Shown here: positions 1 through 9,095 of the stretch, piece by piece | How the letters are laid out: each line of letters begins with the position of its first letter | How positions within the stretch are numbered: position 1 is the first letter of the stretch | DNA from: Isoptericola luteus | GTDB taxonomy: Bacteria; Actinomycetota; Actinomycetes; Actinomycetales; Cellulomonadaceae | Reading direction: 5' to 3' | Assembly: GCF_020297055.1 (NCBI RefSeq) | Contig: NZ_JAIXCQ010000003.1 | Location: forward strand, 126,691-190,690 | Length of the DNA: 64,000 bases | Program-made: the position numbers and the translations under genes | The notes under the pieces: model-generated | Seen by the model: the letters and a program-made list of their open reading frames with translations, nothing else | What the model was told of the DNA's origin: nothing | Databases searched by the model: none

Positions 1-347
<347 letters not shown>

Positions 348-914
348 ATGGTCGATGGCGGTATGGACACGACGGACACCGCAACGACCGACCACCCGAC
401 CGACAGCACGACGCTCGAGCTGACCGTCCGGCCACCGACGACGGCGGACGGGGGCGCCATGTGGCGCCTCGCCCGCGACTCGGGGACCCTGGACCTCAAC
501 ACCTCCTACGCCTACCTCCTGCTCGCGACGCACTTCGCCGACACGTGCAGGGTGGCGTTCGCCGGCGACGACGCGGTCGGCTTCGTGGCCGCCTACCGGC
601 TCCCGCAGGATCCGAGCGCCCTCTTCGTGTGGCAGGTCGCCGTCGACGAGCGGCTCCGCGGCCGGCGTGTCGCAGCGCGGCTGCTCGACGCGGCCGTCGA
701 CGAGACCGACGGCATCACCCGGCTCGAGACCACCGTGACCACGGACAACGCCGCCTCGCGGCGTCTGTTCAGCCGCTGGGCGCAGCGGCGCGGCGCCGCG
801 CTCACCGAGCGCGAGGGCTTCACCGCCGCGCACTTCCCGGACGGGCACGACGCCGAGCCCCTGCTCGTCATCGAGCCGCTGGTGCCGCTCGCCGGCGCCG
901 ATCCCGGGCACTGA
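348..914 (+). CDS. ectA: L-2,4-diaminobutyrate N-acetyltransferase
   Basis: Acetylates L-2,4-diaminobutyrate to N-gamma-acetyldiaminobutyrate, the second step of ectoine synthesis in the cytosol. The 188-aa protein is a single GNAT domain. The EctA signature LDLNTSYAYLLLATHF is at about residues 48-63 and the acetyl-CoA loop RLRGRRVA at 102-109, followed by the conserved TTDNAASRRLF stretch. It is the first gene of an ectABC cluster. Two ATGs, at 348 and 363, are possible and neither has a strong Shine-Dalgarno; a -10-like TATGGT at 347-352 would fit a leaderless start at 363. The function is clear; the start is not. Confidence 0.93.
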   Translation: MVDGGMDTTDTATTDHPTDSTTLELTVRPPTTADGGAMWRLARDSGTLDLNTSYAYLLLATHFADTCRVAFAGDDAVGFVAAYRLPQDPSALFVWQVAVDERLRGRRVAARLLDAAVDETDGITRLETTVTTDNAASRRLFSRWAQRRGAALTEREGFTAAHFPDGHDAEPLLVIEPLVPLAGADPGH

Positions 915-932
915 CCCACCTTCCTTCCTGAC

Positions 933-951
933 GGCGCCCGTCCTGGGCGCC
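933..951 (+). terminator. intercistronic hairpin between ectA and ectB
   Basis: Perfect 7-bp inverted repeat GGCGCCC / GGGCGCC with a 5-nt loop just after the ectA stop. It lies inside an operon-like cluster, so it may be a partial terminator or a 3'-end stabiliser that sets the ectA:ectBC ratio. There is no T-tract. Confidence 0.4.
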
Positions 952-1052
952 CTCACGACTCGGGCTGCGCCGGTTCGGCGCGCAGGTGACGACGCAGCCC
1001 ACCCCTCTCCCATCACCGCACCGGCGCGCACCACCCCATAGGAGGGTCCTTC

Positions 1053-2381
1053 GTGACCACCCCGACCGTCCCGATGACCGAGGCCGACGCCGCTGACGAC
1101 CCGACCGGTTTCACAGCGCTCGAGTCCGAGGTCCGCAGCTACTCCCGAGCCTGGCCCGTGGTGTTCGACCGTGCCCAGGGCTCCACCGTGTACGCGGAGG
1201 ACGGCACCGCGTACCTCGACTTCTTCGCCGGCGCGGGGTCCCTCAACTACGGGCACAACGAGCCGCGGCTCAAGCAGGTGCTGGTCGACTACCTCATGGA
1301 CGACCGCATGGTGCACACCCTGGACATGCTGACGACGGCGCGCCGGGAGTTCCTCGAGACGTTCCGCGACCACGTGCTCGCCCCGCGGGGCCTGGACCAC
1401 AAGGTCGTCTTCCCCGGCCCGGGCGGTGCCAACGCCGTCGAGGCCGCGCTCAAGCTGGCGCGCAAGGTGACGGGCCGCGAGTCCGTCATCAACTTCACCA
1501 ACGCGTTCCACGGCATGACCCTGGGCGCGCTGTCCGTCACCGGCAACTCCATGAAGCGCGGCGGCGCCGGCATCCCGCTGGTGCACGCCACCCCCATGCC
1601 GTACGACGACTACTTCGACGGCGACGTCCCCGACTTCGTCTACCTCGAGCGGCTGCTCGAGGACGGGGGCAGCGGTCTCAACGAGCCGGCCGCCGTCATC
1701 GTGGAGACGGTGCAGGGCGAGGGCGGCATCAACGCGGCGCGCGCCGAGTGGCTCCGCGGCCTCGCGGACCTGTGCAAGCGCCACGGCATCCTGCTCATCC
1801 TCGACGACATCCAGATGGGCTGCGGCCGCACGGGCGGGTTCTTCTCGTTCGAGGAGGCCGGCATCGTCCCGGACATCATCTGCCTGTCGAAGTCGATCTC
1901 CGGCTACGGCCTGCCGATGGCCCTGACCCTGGTGCGCCCCGACCTCGACATCTGGGAGCCGGGCGAGCACAACGGCACGTTCCGCGGGTTCGCCCCGGCG
2001 TTCGCCACCGCGTCGGAGGCACTGCGCCTGTTCTGGTCGGACGACACGCTCGAGAAGGAGACCCTGCGCAAGGGTGCCTTCATCGAGGCGCACTTCAACT
2101 CGCTCGTCGCGCGCTACGGCGACGACCAGATGGTCGCGAAGGGCCGAGGCCTGGCGCGCGGGCTGCAGCTGTCCGACGGCGAGCTCGCCGACCGCGTGAC
2201 CACCGAGGCGTTCGAGCGCGGGCTGCTGCTGGAGACGTCCGGCCCGCGGGGCGAGGTGGTCAAGCTCCTGCCGCCGCTGACGATCACCGACGACGAGCTG
2301 CAGCGCGGGCTGAAGATCCTCAGCGAGTCCGTCGGCGCCGTCCTGACCCCCCTCGCCCCCTACACGAAGGAGGACGCATGA
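1053..2381 (+). CDS. ectB: diaminobutyrate-2-oxoglutarate transaminase
   Basis: PLP-dependent class III aminotransferase that makes L-2,4-diaminobutyrate from aspartate-4-semialdehyde with glutamate as amino donor, the first committed step to ectoine. The 442-aa length is normal. Visible marks are [16 protein letters not shown] (residues ~121-136), the cofactor-binding [12 protein letters not shown] (251-262) and the Schiff-base lysine K280 in [10 protein letters not shown]. The GTG start at 1053 is supported by AGGAGGG at 1040-1046. It overlaps ectC by ATGA, so the two are translationally coupled. Confidence 0.96.
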   Translation: MTTPTVPMTEADAADDPTGFTALESEVRSYSRAWPVVFDRAQGSTVYAEDGTAYLDFFAGAGSLNYGHNEPRLKQVLVDYLMDDRMVHTLDMLTTARREFLETFRDHVLAPRGLDHKVVFPGPGGANAVEAALKLARKVTGRESVINFTNAFHGMTLGALSVTGNSMKRGGAGIPLVHATPMPYDDYFDGDVPDFVYLERLLEDGGSGLNEPAAVIVETVQGEGGINAARAEWLRGLADLCKRHGILLILDDIQMGCGRTGGFFSFEEAGIVPDIICLSKSISGYGLPMALTLVRPDLDIWEPGEHNGTFRGFAPAFATASEALRLFWSDDTLEKETLRKGAFIEAHFNSLVARYGDDQMVAKGRGLARGLQLSDGELADRVTTEAFERGLLLETSGPRGEVVKLLPPLTITDDELQRGLKILSESVGAVLTPLAPYTKEDA

Positions 2382-2782
2382 TCGTCCGCAACCTCGACGA
2401 GATCACCGACACCGACGCCGACGTCAAGAGCGAGAACTGGCGCTCCAAGCGCATCGTCCTCGCCAAGGAGGGCGTCGGGTTCTCGGTGCACGAGACGACC
2501 CTCTACGCGGGCACGGAGAGCTTCTTCTGGTACGCGAACCACATCGAGGCGGTGTTCATCACCTCGGGCGAGGGCGAGATCGAGGACCTCGCCACCGGTG
2601 AGGTGCACCAGCTGCGGCCCGGGTCGCTGTACCTGCTGAACGACCACGACAAGCACAAGGTGCGCCCGCGCACCGAGATCACGTGCGTCTGCGTCTTCAA
2701 CCCGCCGGTCACCGGCCGCGAGGTCCACGACGAGAACGGCGTCTACCCGCTCGTCACCGAGCCGGAGACCGCCACCGTCTGA
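2378..2782 (+). CDS. ectC: L-ectoine synthase
   Basis: Cupin-fold enzyme that cyclises N-gamma-acetyldiaminobutyrate to ectoine. It is 134 aa. The residues described as iron ligands in EctC (Glu57, Tyr85, His93) are at exactly those positions here, in HIEAV, SLYLL and DKHKV. The start codon overlaps the ectB stop (ATGA). No ectD hydroxylase or lysC-type kinase follows: the next gene is convergent and separated by a long hairpin. The operon should therefore yield ectoine, not hydroxyectoine, unless ectD lies elsewhere. Confidence 0.96.
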   Translation: MIVRNLDEITDTDADVKSENWRSKRIVLAKEGVGFSVHETTLYAGTESFFWYANHIEAVFITSGEGEIEDLATGEVHQLRPGSLYLLNDHDKHKVRPRTEITCVCVFNPPVTGREVHDENGVYPLVTEPETATV

Positions 2783-2803
2783 CGGCGCCCCGCGCCCCTC
2801 GAG

Positions 2804-2869
2804 ACGTGGTGAGCGGACGGCATGCCCTGTGACCGGTCGGTCACAGGACATGCCGTCCGCTCACCACGT
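2804..2869. terminator. long hairpin between convergent ectC and sigma gene
   Basis: Inverted repeat with 31-bp arms (2804-2834 and 2839-2869), one mismatch and a 4-nt loop. It is symmetric, so it can stop transcription from both sides. The right arm contains the stop codon and last codons of the convergent sigma-factor gene. There is no T-tract, as is usual in such GC-rich genomes. Confidence 0.8.
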
Positions 2870-4135
2870 TGTCAGGGCGGCCAGGCGGCGACGCAGCAGG
2901 CGGCGGTCGCCCTCGCGGTCGACCACGTCGAGCGCGGCCCGCAGAGCGGCGGCGGCCTGGTCGGGCCGGCCCGCCCGGGCGAGCAGCTCCGCCCGGACGG
3001 CGGGCAGCAGGTGGTAGCCCACGAGCGCCGGCTCCTCGGCGAGGTCGTCGATCGCGGCGAGCCCGGCCGCAGGCCCGTGGACCTCGGCGAGGGCGACGGC
3101 GCGGTTGAGCGCCACCACGGGCGACGGCGTCATCGCCAGCAGCACGTCGTAGAGCGCGAGCACCTCGGCCCAGTCCGTCGCGGCGGCCGTGGGCGCCCGG
3201 CAGTGCAGGGCCGCGATCGCCGCCTGCACCTGGTACGGCCCGGGCCGCCCGACGGCGAGGGCCGTGTCCAGCTCGCGCAGCCCGTCGGCGATCTCGTCGT
3301 CCCGCCAGAGCGACCGGTCCTGCTCGGCGAGCGTGCTCGTCGTGCCGTCGGGGCCGCTGCGGGCGTCGCGACGGGCGTGCTGCAGGAGCAGCAGCGCGAG
3401 CAGCCCGCGCACCTCCGGCTCGTCGGGCAGCAACCGCGTCGCGAGCCGCACCAGTCGTACCGCGTCGTCGGCCAGGGCTCGGCGCTCGACTCCCCCGGCG
3501 ACGTCGTGGGCGGGCTCCGCCCAGGCGTCGTAACCCTCGGTGAACAGCAGGTACAGGACGACCAGGACGTCGGCGGTGCGCTCGCCCCGCAGTGCCGGCG
3601 GCGGCACGCGGAACGTGATGCCGGTGGCACGGATGCGCCGCTTGGCCCGCACCAGGCGCTGCGCCATCGTGGCCTCCGGGACGAGGAACGCCCGCGCCAC
3701 CTGGGCCGTGGTCATGCCGGTGAGCGAGCGGAGCGTCAGGGCGACCCGCCCCTCGAGCGGCAGCGCAGGGTGGCAGCAGGTGTACAGCAGCCGCAGCAGG
3801 TCACCGTCGGGGTCGCTCGGGCCGTCGTCAGGGGCGGCATCCTGGAGCGGGGCCTGGAGCGGGGCCGCGAGCCGGGCCGCCGTCGCGGTCTTCTCGCTCT
3901 CCGTCCGGCGGCGGCGCAGCACGTCGATCGCGTGCCGGCGCGCCGTCGTCGTGAGCCACGCGCCCGGAGCGTCGGGGACGCCGTCGCGCACCCACGTGCG
4001 CAGCGCGGTCGCGAACGCCTCCTGCGCCGACTCCTCGGCCAGGTCCAGGTCGCCGGTGCTGCGCGCCACCGCACCGAGGACGCGCCCCCACTCGCTGCGG
4101 AACGCGTCCTCGGCGGCGGCGGCCGCCGCCGTCAC
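2861..4135 (-). CDS. ECF42-type RNA polymerase sigma factor with C-terminal extension
   Basis: A 424-aa sigma-70 family protein. Region 2 is near the N-terminus (EESAQEAFATALRTW, then WLTTTARRHAIDVLRRRR), and region 4 with its helix-turn-helix lies near residues 125-175 (LTGMTTAQVARAFLVPEATM). About 230 residues of helical TPR-like extension (DUF6596) follow. This architecture and the linkage to DGPF/YCII genes define the ECF42 group. There is no anti-sigma gene; in this group the C-terminal extension is thought to matter for activity. GTG at 4135 overlaps the upstream YCII stop (GTGA). The last codons lie in the terminator hairpin. A second such module is at 18302-20091. Confidence 0.88.
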   Translation of the reverse strand: MTAAAAAAEDAFRSEWGRVLGAVARSTGDLDLAEESAQEAFATALRTWVRDGVPDAPGAWLTTTARRHAIDVLRRRRTESEKTATAARLAAPLQAPLQDAAPDDGPSDPDGDLLRLLYTCCHPALPLEGRVALTLRSLTGMTTAQVARAFLVPEATMAQRLVRAKRRIRATGITFRVPPPALRGERTADVLVVLYLLFTEGYDAWAEPAHDVAGGVERRALADDAVRLVRLATRLLPDEPEVRGLLALLLLQHARRDARSGPDGTTSTLAEQDRSLWRDDEIADGLRELDTALAVGRPGPYQVQAAIAALHCRAPTAAATDWAEVLALYDVLLAMTPSPVVALNRAVALAEVHGPAAGLAAIDDLAEEPALVGYHLLPAVRAELLARAGRPDQAAAALRAALDVVDREGDRRLLRRRLAALTTW

Positions 4136-4476
4136 TCCGCCCCGGCCTCCTCGGTCGGCCAGAACGGGTGCACCTCGACGGTCCCGCCGCCCCACGAACC
4201 GGGGTGCTCCGCGGCGATCGCGAGCGCCGCGGCGAGGTCGGGGGCCTCGACGACGTCGAACCCGCCGATCACCTCCTTCGCCTCGGCGAACGGCCCGTCG
4301 GTCACCACGGTCCGCCCGCCCGACACCCGCACCTGGCGGACGTCCGCGGCGGGCCGCAGCCGCTCCCCCAGCACGCGCGAGCCGTCGGCGTCGTGCCGGC
4401 GCACCCAGTCCTCGATGTCCGCGTCGGGCCCACGGTCGGGCGTGTCGGGCTCCCGCACCAGGAAGAGGTACCGCAT
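4132..4476 (-). CDS. YCII-related (DGPF) protein
   Basis: Small ferredoxin-like-fold protein of 114 aa carrying the family motif VTDGPF followed by AEAKEVIGGFDVVE. It is typically encoded just upstream of ECF42 sigma factors. The biochemical role is unknown; related YCII proteins have been suggested to be small enzymes or ligand binders. I chose ATG 4476 over GTG 4479 because it makes a TGATG junction with the preceding gene. The downstream sigma gene overlaps it by GTGA, so the four genes 5059-2861 form one operon. It is a paralogue of the next gene upstream. Confidence 0.85.
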   Translation of the reverse strand: MRYLFLVREPDTPDRGPDADIEDWVRRHDADGSRVLGERLRPAADVRQVRVSGGRTVVTDGPFAEAKEVIGGFDVVEAPDLAAALAIAAEHPGSWGGGTVEVHPFWPTEEAGAE

Positions 4477-4889
4477 CACGCGCCGCCCTTCCCCGCGCCG
4501 GCGGGTTCGCCGCCGGCCGTGACATCGCCGCCGGCCGCATCAGCGACCTCGAGGGGCCAGAACGGCCGGAGCTCGATCGCGCCCGCGTAGGCCATCGGGT
4601 GCTCGGACGCGATGGCGATCGCGGTGTCCAGGTCCGGCGCGTCCAACACGTCGAACCCGCCGATGGCCTCCTTGGTCTCGGAGTACGGGCCGTCGGTGAC
4701 GACGACGCGCCCGCCCCGCACCCGCACGCCGACGGCGTCCTCCGGGGGGCGCAGGCGGTCGCCCAGCACGGCGGCGCCGCTGCCGTAGTGACGGTCCACC
4801 CAGTCCTCGATGCGGGGCACGCCGTCCGTGCCCTCGCTGCCCACCTCGGCGTCGTCCGGCGTGCTCAGCACCAGCATCAGGTAGCGCAT
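4476..4889 (-). CDS. YCII-related (DGPF) protein, second copy
   Basis: A 137-aa paralogue of the neighbouring YCII protein. It has MRYLMLV at the start, VTDGPYSETKEAIGGFDVLD in the middle, and a short Gly/Ala-rich tail (about residues 115-137) that its partner lacks. Its ATG overlaps the stop of a 56-aa ORF (TGATG) and its stop overlaps the next YCII start, so all are translationally coupled. The tandem copies probably arose by duplication. Function unknown; likely partner or target of the ECF42 sigma factor at the operon's end. Confidence 0.85.
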   Translation of the reverse strand: MRYLMLVLSTPDDAEVGSEGTDGVPRIEDWVDRHYGSGAAVLGDRLRPPEDAVGVRVRGGRVVVTDGPYSETKEAIGGFDVLDAPDLDTAIAIASEHPMAYAGAIELRPFWPLEVADAAGGDVTAGGEPAGAGKGGA

Positions 4890-5059
4890 CAGTCCTCCTG
4901 GGTCCCGGTCGTCGTGGGCCGGCGGAGCACCATCGGCCCGTAGAACGCCACGTCGGCGGCCTCGATGCCGTCGCCGACGACGCGCCCGTCACGGTAGCCG
5001 CCGCGCCAGCCCGGCCGCACGATGCGGTCGGCATCCAGGATCGCTTCCAGAAAGCTCAT
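4889..5059 (-). CDS. small unknown protein, first gene of the DGPF/ECF42 operon
   Basis: A 56-aa ORF (MSFLEAILDADRIV... ending TGTQED). The ATG at 5059 is preceded on the coding strand by AGGAGGGAAGGGG, a good Shine-Dalgarno region, and the stop overlaps the YCII start as TGATG. Coupling and RBS argue that it is real. It is soluble-looking, without a membrane segment or Cys, and rich in Gly/Arg/Asp in the middle (GWRGGYRDGRVVGDG). I do not recognise the family. Confidence 0.65.
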   Translation of the reverse strand: MSFLEAILDADRIVRPGWRGGYRDGRVVGDGIEAADVAFYGPMVLRRPTTTGTQED

Positions 5060-5161
5060 CGCGCACCCCTTCCCTCCTGCACGGCCCGTGCGGCCGTGTC
5101 ATCAGGACGACGAACGGGGAGCGACCGGATCGACACCTCGCCGCTCACGAAGACAAAGAGC

Positions 5162-6382
5162 TCAGGCGACGTCGAAGCCGGCGCCTCGCAGCTTGTCGAC
5201 GACCGCGGTGCAGTGCTCCAGCCCCTTGGTCTCGAGCTGGACGTTCACGAGCACCTGCGACACCGTCAGGGACGTGTCCGTCCGGGTGTGCTCCACCTGC
5301 ACGATGTTGGCTCCCGTGCCGGCGATGGTGTCGAGCAGGACGGCGAGGGAGCCCGGCCTGTCGTCGATACGCACGTGCAGCTGCAGGTACCGGCCGGCGG
5401 CCACCAGGCCGTGCTGCACCACCCGCACGAGCAGGAGCGGGTCGATGTTGCCGCCGGTGAGGACCGGGACGACGGTGCCCGGCAGCGACCCCGGCTCGGC
5501 GGCCACCACGGCCGCGACCCCCGCCGCCCCCGACGGCTCGACGATCTGCTTGCCCCGCTCCGCGACGAGCAGCAGCGCGCGGGACATCTGCTCCTCGGAG
5601 ACGGTGCGGACCTCCACGCCGAGGCGCACCAGCACCTCGAACGGCACGTCGCCCGGGGTCCCGATGGCGATGCCGTCCGCCATGGTCGTGCCGAGGGACG
5701 CGGACAGCGGGCGGCCGGCCGCGAGCGACGCCGGGTACGCCGCGGCGGACTCGGCCTGGACGCCGATGACCCGCACGTGCGGCGCGGCCTCGGCGAGCAC
5801 GGTGGCGATGCCCGCCACCAGGCCACCGCCGCCGAGCGGCACGACGACCGTGCCGACGTCGGGCACCTGCTCCAGGATCTCGAGCGCGACCGTGCCCTGC
5901 CCGGTGACGACGTCCAGGTGGTCGAACGGGTGGATGAGGGTGCGTCCGGAGCGGGCGGCCTCGGCCCGGGCCGCGACCAGCGCCTCGTCGACGCTGGTGC
6001 CCACCTGGCGCACCTCGGCGCCGTAACCGCGCGTGGCGACGAGCTTGGGCACCGACGCGTCGGTCGGCATGTACACGATGGCGTGGATGCCGAGCATCTG
6101 CGCCGCGAGCGCCACGCCCTGGGCGTGGTTGCCGGCGCTGGCGGCGACCACGCCGCGTGCCTTCTCCTCGTCCGACATGCGGCTCAGTCGCGTGTACGCG
6201 CCGCGGATCTTGAACGACCCGGCGCGCTGGAGGTTCTCGCACTTGAGGACGACGGGCGCCCCGGCGATCTCGGACGCGGCGCGGAACGGCTCGATCGGCG
6301 TCCTGGTGATGACGCCGTCCAGCAGCCGGGCCGCGGCCCGCACGTCGTCGAGGGTGACTCGGTCGATCGGGGGGTGGTCCAC
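5162..6382 (-). CDS. ilvA: threonine ammonia-lyase (biosynthetic-type, with ACT domain)
   Basis: PLP enzyme converting threonine to 2-oxobutanoate and ammonia, feeding isoleucine synthesis. The 406-aa protein has the fold-type II catalytic lysine K58 in GSFKIRGA, the glycine-rich phosphate loop PLGGGGLVAG near residue 185, and one C-terminal ACT domain (~325-406) beginning RYLQLHVRIDDRPGSLAVLL. Length and the single ACT match the short threonine dehydratase type common in actinobacteria. It starts at GTG 6382, 2 bp after the stop of the permease gene, so the two are probably co-transcribed. The stop lies near the start of the divergent-facing block at 5059. Confidence 0.93.
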   Translation of the reverse strand: MDHPPIDRVTLDDVRAAARLLDGVITRTPIEPFRAASEIAGAPVVLKCENLQRAGSFKIRGAYTRLSRMSDEEKARGVVAASAGNHAQGVALAAQMLGIHAIVYMPTDASVPKLVATRGYGAEVRQVGTSVDEALVAARAEAARSGRTLIHPFDHLDVVTGQGTVALEILEQVPDVGTVVVPLGGGGLVAGIATVLAEAAPHVRVIGVQAESAAAYPASLAAGRPLSASLGTTMADGIAIGTPGDVPFEVLVRLGVEVRTVSEEQMSRALLLVAERGKQIVEPSGAAGVAAVVAAEPGSLPGTVVPVLTGGNIDPLLLVRVVQHGLVAAGRYLQLHVRIDDRPGSLAVLLDTIAGTGANIVQVEHTRTDTSLTVSQVLVNVQLETKGLEHCTAVVDKLRGAGFDVA

Positions 6383-6384
6383 TA

Positions 6385-7632
6385 CTACCTGTTCTCTCCT
6401 GGGTTGCCCGCGTCAGGGGCGGGCGCGGCAGCGGCGCCGTCCCGAGGGCCCGCCGTGTCGCCCGGCGCGTCGCCGCGCGACGTCGACCGCCCTGACCAGA
6501 GCAGGGTACCGGGCAGCTGGGGTCTTCTCCGGAGCAGCGGCAGATGGTCCTCGGTGCCGAGCTCGGGGAACTTGTCGTGGCCGTGCAGGTAGAGCAGCAC
6601 GGTGTTGAGCACGGCAGCGACCGGCACGGCGAACAGCGCCCCGACGATCCCCGCGGCCAGCGAGCCCGCCGCCACCACGAGCACCACGGCCACGGGGTGC
6701 AGCGACACGGCGTGACCCATGAGGAACGGCTGCAGGATGTGGCTCTCCGCCTGCTGCACCAGCAGCACGATGCCGAGCATGATCAGGGCGGCGACCCAGC
6801 CGTTGGCCACGAGCACGACGGCGGTGGCGATCGCGCCGGTGACGATCGCGCCGATGATCGGCACGAACGACCCGATGAAGACGAGGACGCCGATCGGCAG
6901 CGCGAGCGCCGGGACGAAGAACGCAGAGCCGACCCCGATGCCGACGGCGTCGACGAAGGCCACGAGGATCTGCGTGCGCACGTAGGCGGACAGCGTGACC
7001 AGGCCGCGACGGCCCGCCTGGTGCACGGGCTCGCGGGCCCCCACGGGCAGCAGGTTGACCAGCCAGGTCCAGATGCTGCGGCCGTCGAGCAGGAAGAAGA
7101 TCGTGCAGAACAGCGCGATGAGCGCCCCCACGAGGACGTGCCCCACGGTCGTGGCGGCGCCCAGGGCGCCGGAGACCAGGCCGGAGCCCGCCACGGCGGA
7201 GTCCTGCAGCTGCTGCCCATACTCGGAGATCTGCTTGGAGTCCAGGCTCAGCGGGCCTTCGGCGAGCCAGGTGGTGAACTGCTCGAAACCGGCGACCGCC
7301 TGGTCGGCAAGGTCCTGGAAGCCCCCCACGATCGACCGGCCGGCGAGCGTGATCAGGGCGCCGACCAGCACGATGAGGCCCACGACCGCGATGGCCGTGG
7401 CGAGGCCCCGCCGCACGTGCCAGCGCTCCAGCGTCCGGCGCGCCGGCGCGAGCAGGACGGTGAGCAGCAGCGCGATGGCCACCGGCACGACGATCGTCTT
7501 GAGGACCGCCAGCAGCCACAGCACCCCGGCGACGGCCGCGGCGATGAGCAGCAGCCGCCAGGACCACCCGGCCGCGGCACGGACGCTTCGCGGCACGGTC
7601 TCTTCGCCCGAGGACGTCGTTGGTGCGTTCAC
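6385..7632 (-). CDS. AI-2E family (PerM/TqsA-like) transporter
   Basis: Polytopic membrane protein of 415 aa with about eight predicted membrane segments. Two lie near the N-terminus (residues ~25-70) and the rest form the conserved C-terminal half, with the family signature FIGSFVPIIGAIVTGAIAT and the LLVQQAESHILQPFLMG segment. Members export small solutes (AI-2, Na+/H+ in some); the substrate cannot be read here. A charged Pro/Ala-rich cytosolic tail follows residue ~370. I chose GTG 7632, preceded by AAGG; a later start is possible. It is directly upstream of ilvA. Confidence 0.85.
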   Translation of the reverse strand: MNAPTTSSGEETVPRSVRAAAGWSWRLLLIAAAVAGVLWLLAVLKTIVVPVAIALLLTVLLAPARRTLERWHVRRGLATAIAVVGLIVLVGALITLAGRSIVGGFQDLADQAVAGFEQFTTWLAEGPLSLDSKQISEYGQQLQDSAVAGSGLVSGALGAATTVGHVLVGALIALFCTIFFLLDGRSIWTWLVNLLPVGAREPVHQAGRRGLVTLSAYVRTQILVAFVDAVGIGVGSAFFVPALALPIGVLVFIGSFVPIIGAIVTGAIATAVVLVANGWVAALIMLGIVLLVQQAESHILQPFLMGHAVSLHPVAVVLVVAAGSLAAGIVGALFAVPVAAVLNTVLLYLHGHDKFPELGTEDHLPLLRRRPQLPGTLLWSGRSTSRGDAPGDTAGPRDGAAAAPAPDAGNPGENR

Positions 7633-7670
7633 GTGCCACACCTTAAGCGGCAAGGTCAGGGCGACGCCCG

Positions 7671-8264
7671 TCAGGTGCGGCGCGGCGGGTGCGGGGTCTC
7701 GCCCCGCTCGAGCATGGCGACGTACTTGGCGATGTTGCGGGTGCGTGTCTCCGGCTTCTTCGCCGTCGCCAGGCGGTACAGGATCGCGTACCGGTTCTGG
7801 GACGACAGCGCGGCGAACGCCTCCTGCGCCACCGGGTTCTCCCCGAGCGCCTCCGCCAGCTCCGGCGGCACCTCGATGGTCGCCGGCCCCTGGTACGCCG
7901 CCTCCCAGCGCCCGTCCTCCTGCGCGCGGGCGACCTCCGCCAGGCCGCGAGGCCGCATCCGGCCCTCCTCGGTGAGCCGGCCGACGATCTCCACGTTGCG
8001 TGCCGACCACCGGCTGCGCGACCGGCGCGGGCAGAACCGCTGGAGCATCGTGTCGGCGCCGAGGCCGCGACCCTGCGCGTCGATCCAGCCGCTGCACAGC
8101 GCCTCCGCGAGCGCGGTGGCGTGCGTGAGCGTCGTCGGTGCCGGGCGCCCCTTCTTGGCGAGCACCAGCCACACCCCGTCGGGGCAGGTGTCCTCGTGCT
8201 GGTCGAGCCACGCGCGCCACGCCGCGGCGTCCGGCAGGACCAGCTGGTCCGGGAGGTCTGTCAC
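7671..8264 (-). CDS. YdeI/OmpD-associated (OmdA) family protein
   Basis: Soluble 197-aa protein of the YdeI family: [21 protein letters not shown] at the N-terminus, the core [25 protein letters not shown], and a C-terminal PPELAEAL...[29 protein letters not shown] helix region. In some bacteria relatives are linked to peptide or bacteriocin resistance; the molecular role is unknown. GTG 8264 and GTG 8273 are both possible starts, and neither has a clear RBS. It ends 38 bp before the permease gene and may be co-transcribed with it. It is divergent from msrA. Confidence 0.8.
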   Translation of the reverse strand: MTDLPDQLVLPDAAAWRAWLDQHEDTCPDGVWLVLAKKGRPAPTTLTHATALAEALCSGWIDAQGRGLGADTMLQRFCPRRSRSRWSARNVEIVGRLTEEGRMRPRGLAEVARAQEDGRWEAAYQGPATIEVPPELAEALGENPVAQEAFAALSSQNRYAILYRLATAKKPETRTRNIAKYVAMLERGETPHPPRRT

Positions 8265-8411
8265 GTGCGTCACGCTAGCGGACGGCGACCTCGTCGGGCT
8301 CGCGGTTCCGGCAGGCACGCACCGCTCGGAACATCCGGGCCGACGACGCCGTTGCGACTGTCGGGCCCGGAGTGCGCTTCCGGCCCCTGGACGACCTATG
8401 GAGGTAACGCG

Positions 8412-9086
8412 ATGAGCTCGATCTTCGACCAGCTGCTCGGCCGTTCCGGCAGGACCACGATGATCGCGCCCGAGGACGCTCTGCCCGGCCGCGCGTCGCC
8501 GGTGCTGCCCGCCCCGCGCCCGCACACGGTGCTGGGCACGTCGATCACCGGCCCGTGGCCCGTCGGCACGCGCGTGCTCTACCTGGCGATGGGGTGCTTC
8601 TGGGGCGCCGAGGAGATCTACTGGCAGGTCCCCGGCGTCGTGACCACCGCCGTCGGGTACATGGGCGGCGCGACGCCGAACCCGACGTACGAGGAGGTGT
8701 GCAGCGCGCGCACCGGACACGCGGAGACCACGCTCGTGGCGTACGACCCCACGCAGGTCACCGAGGCAGAGCTGCTCAAGCTCTTCTGGGAGCGGCACGA
8801 CCCGACGCAGGGCTACCGGCAGGGCAACGACGTCGGCACCCAGTACCGGTCCGCCGTCTACTGGACCACGCCCGAGCAGGAGCAGGCGGTGCGCGAGACC
8901 GCGGAGACCTACGCCGAGGTGCTCGCCGCGAAGGGCTACGACCCCATCACCACCGAGCTGCGTCCGGCCGCCGAGGCGGGGCCGTTCTACTACGCCGAGG
9001 ACGCCCACCAGGAGTACCTCGACAAGAACCCGCACGGCTACCGGTGCCACGCCACCACGGGCGTCCCGTTCCCCGACGCCGCCTGA
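8412..9086 (+). CDS. msrA: peptide-methionine (S)-S-oxide reductase
   Basis: Reduces methionine-S-sulfoxide in proteins and free methionine in the cytosol. The 224-aa protein contains the catalytic GCFWG motif with nucleophile Cys62, GYMGG and [18 protein letters not shown]; a resolving Cys is likely the one in YRCHATTG near the C-terminus. The ~50-residue N-terminal extension before the core is usual in actinobacterial MsrA. ATG 8412 has the strong RBS GGAGGT. It is convergent with the acyltransferase gene, only 9 bp between stops. Confidence 0.96.
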   Translation: MSSIFDQLLGRSGRTTMIAPEDALPGRASPVLPAPRPHTVLGTSITGPWPVGTRVLYLAMGCFWGAEEIYWQVPGVVTTAVGYMGGATPNPTYEEVCSARTGHAETTLVAYDPTQVTEAELLKLFWERHDPTQGYRQGNDVGTQYRSAVYWTTPEQEQAVRETAETYAEVLAAKGYDPITTELRPAAEAGPFYYAEDAHQEYLDKNPHGYRCHATTGVPFPDAA

Positions 9087-9095
9087 GCCGCGGGC

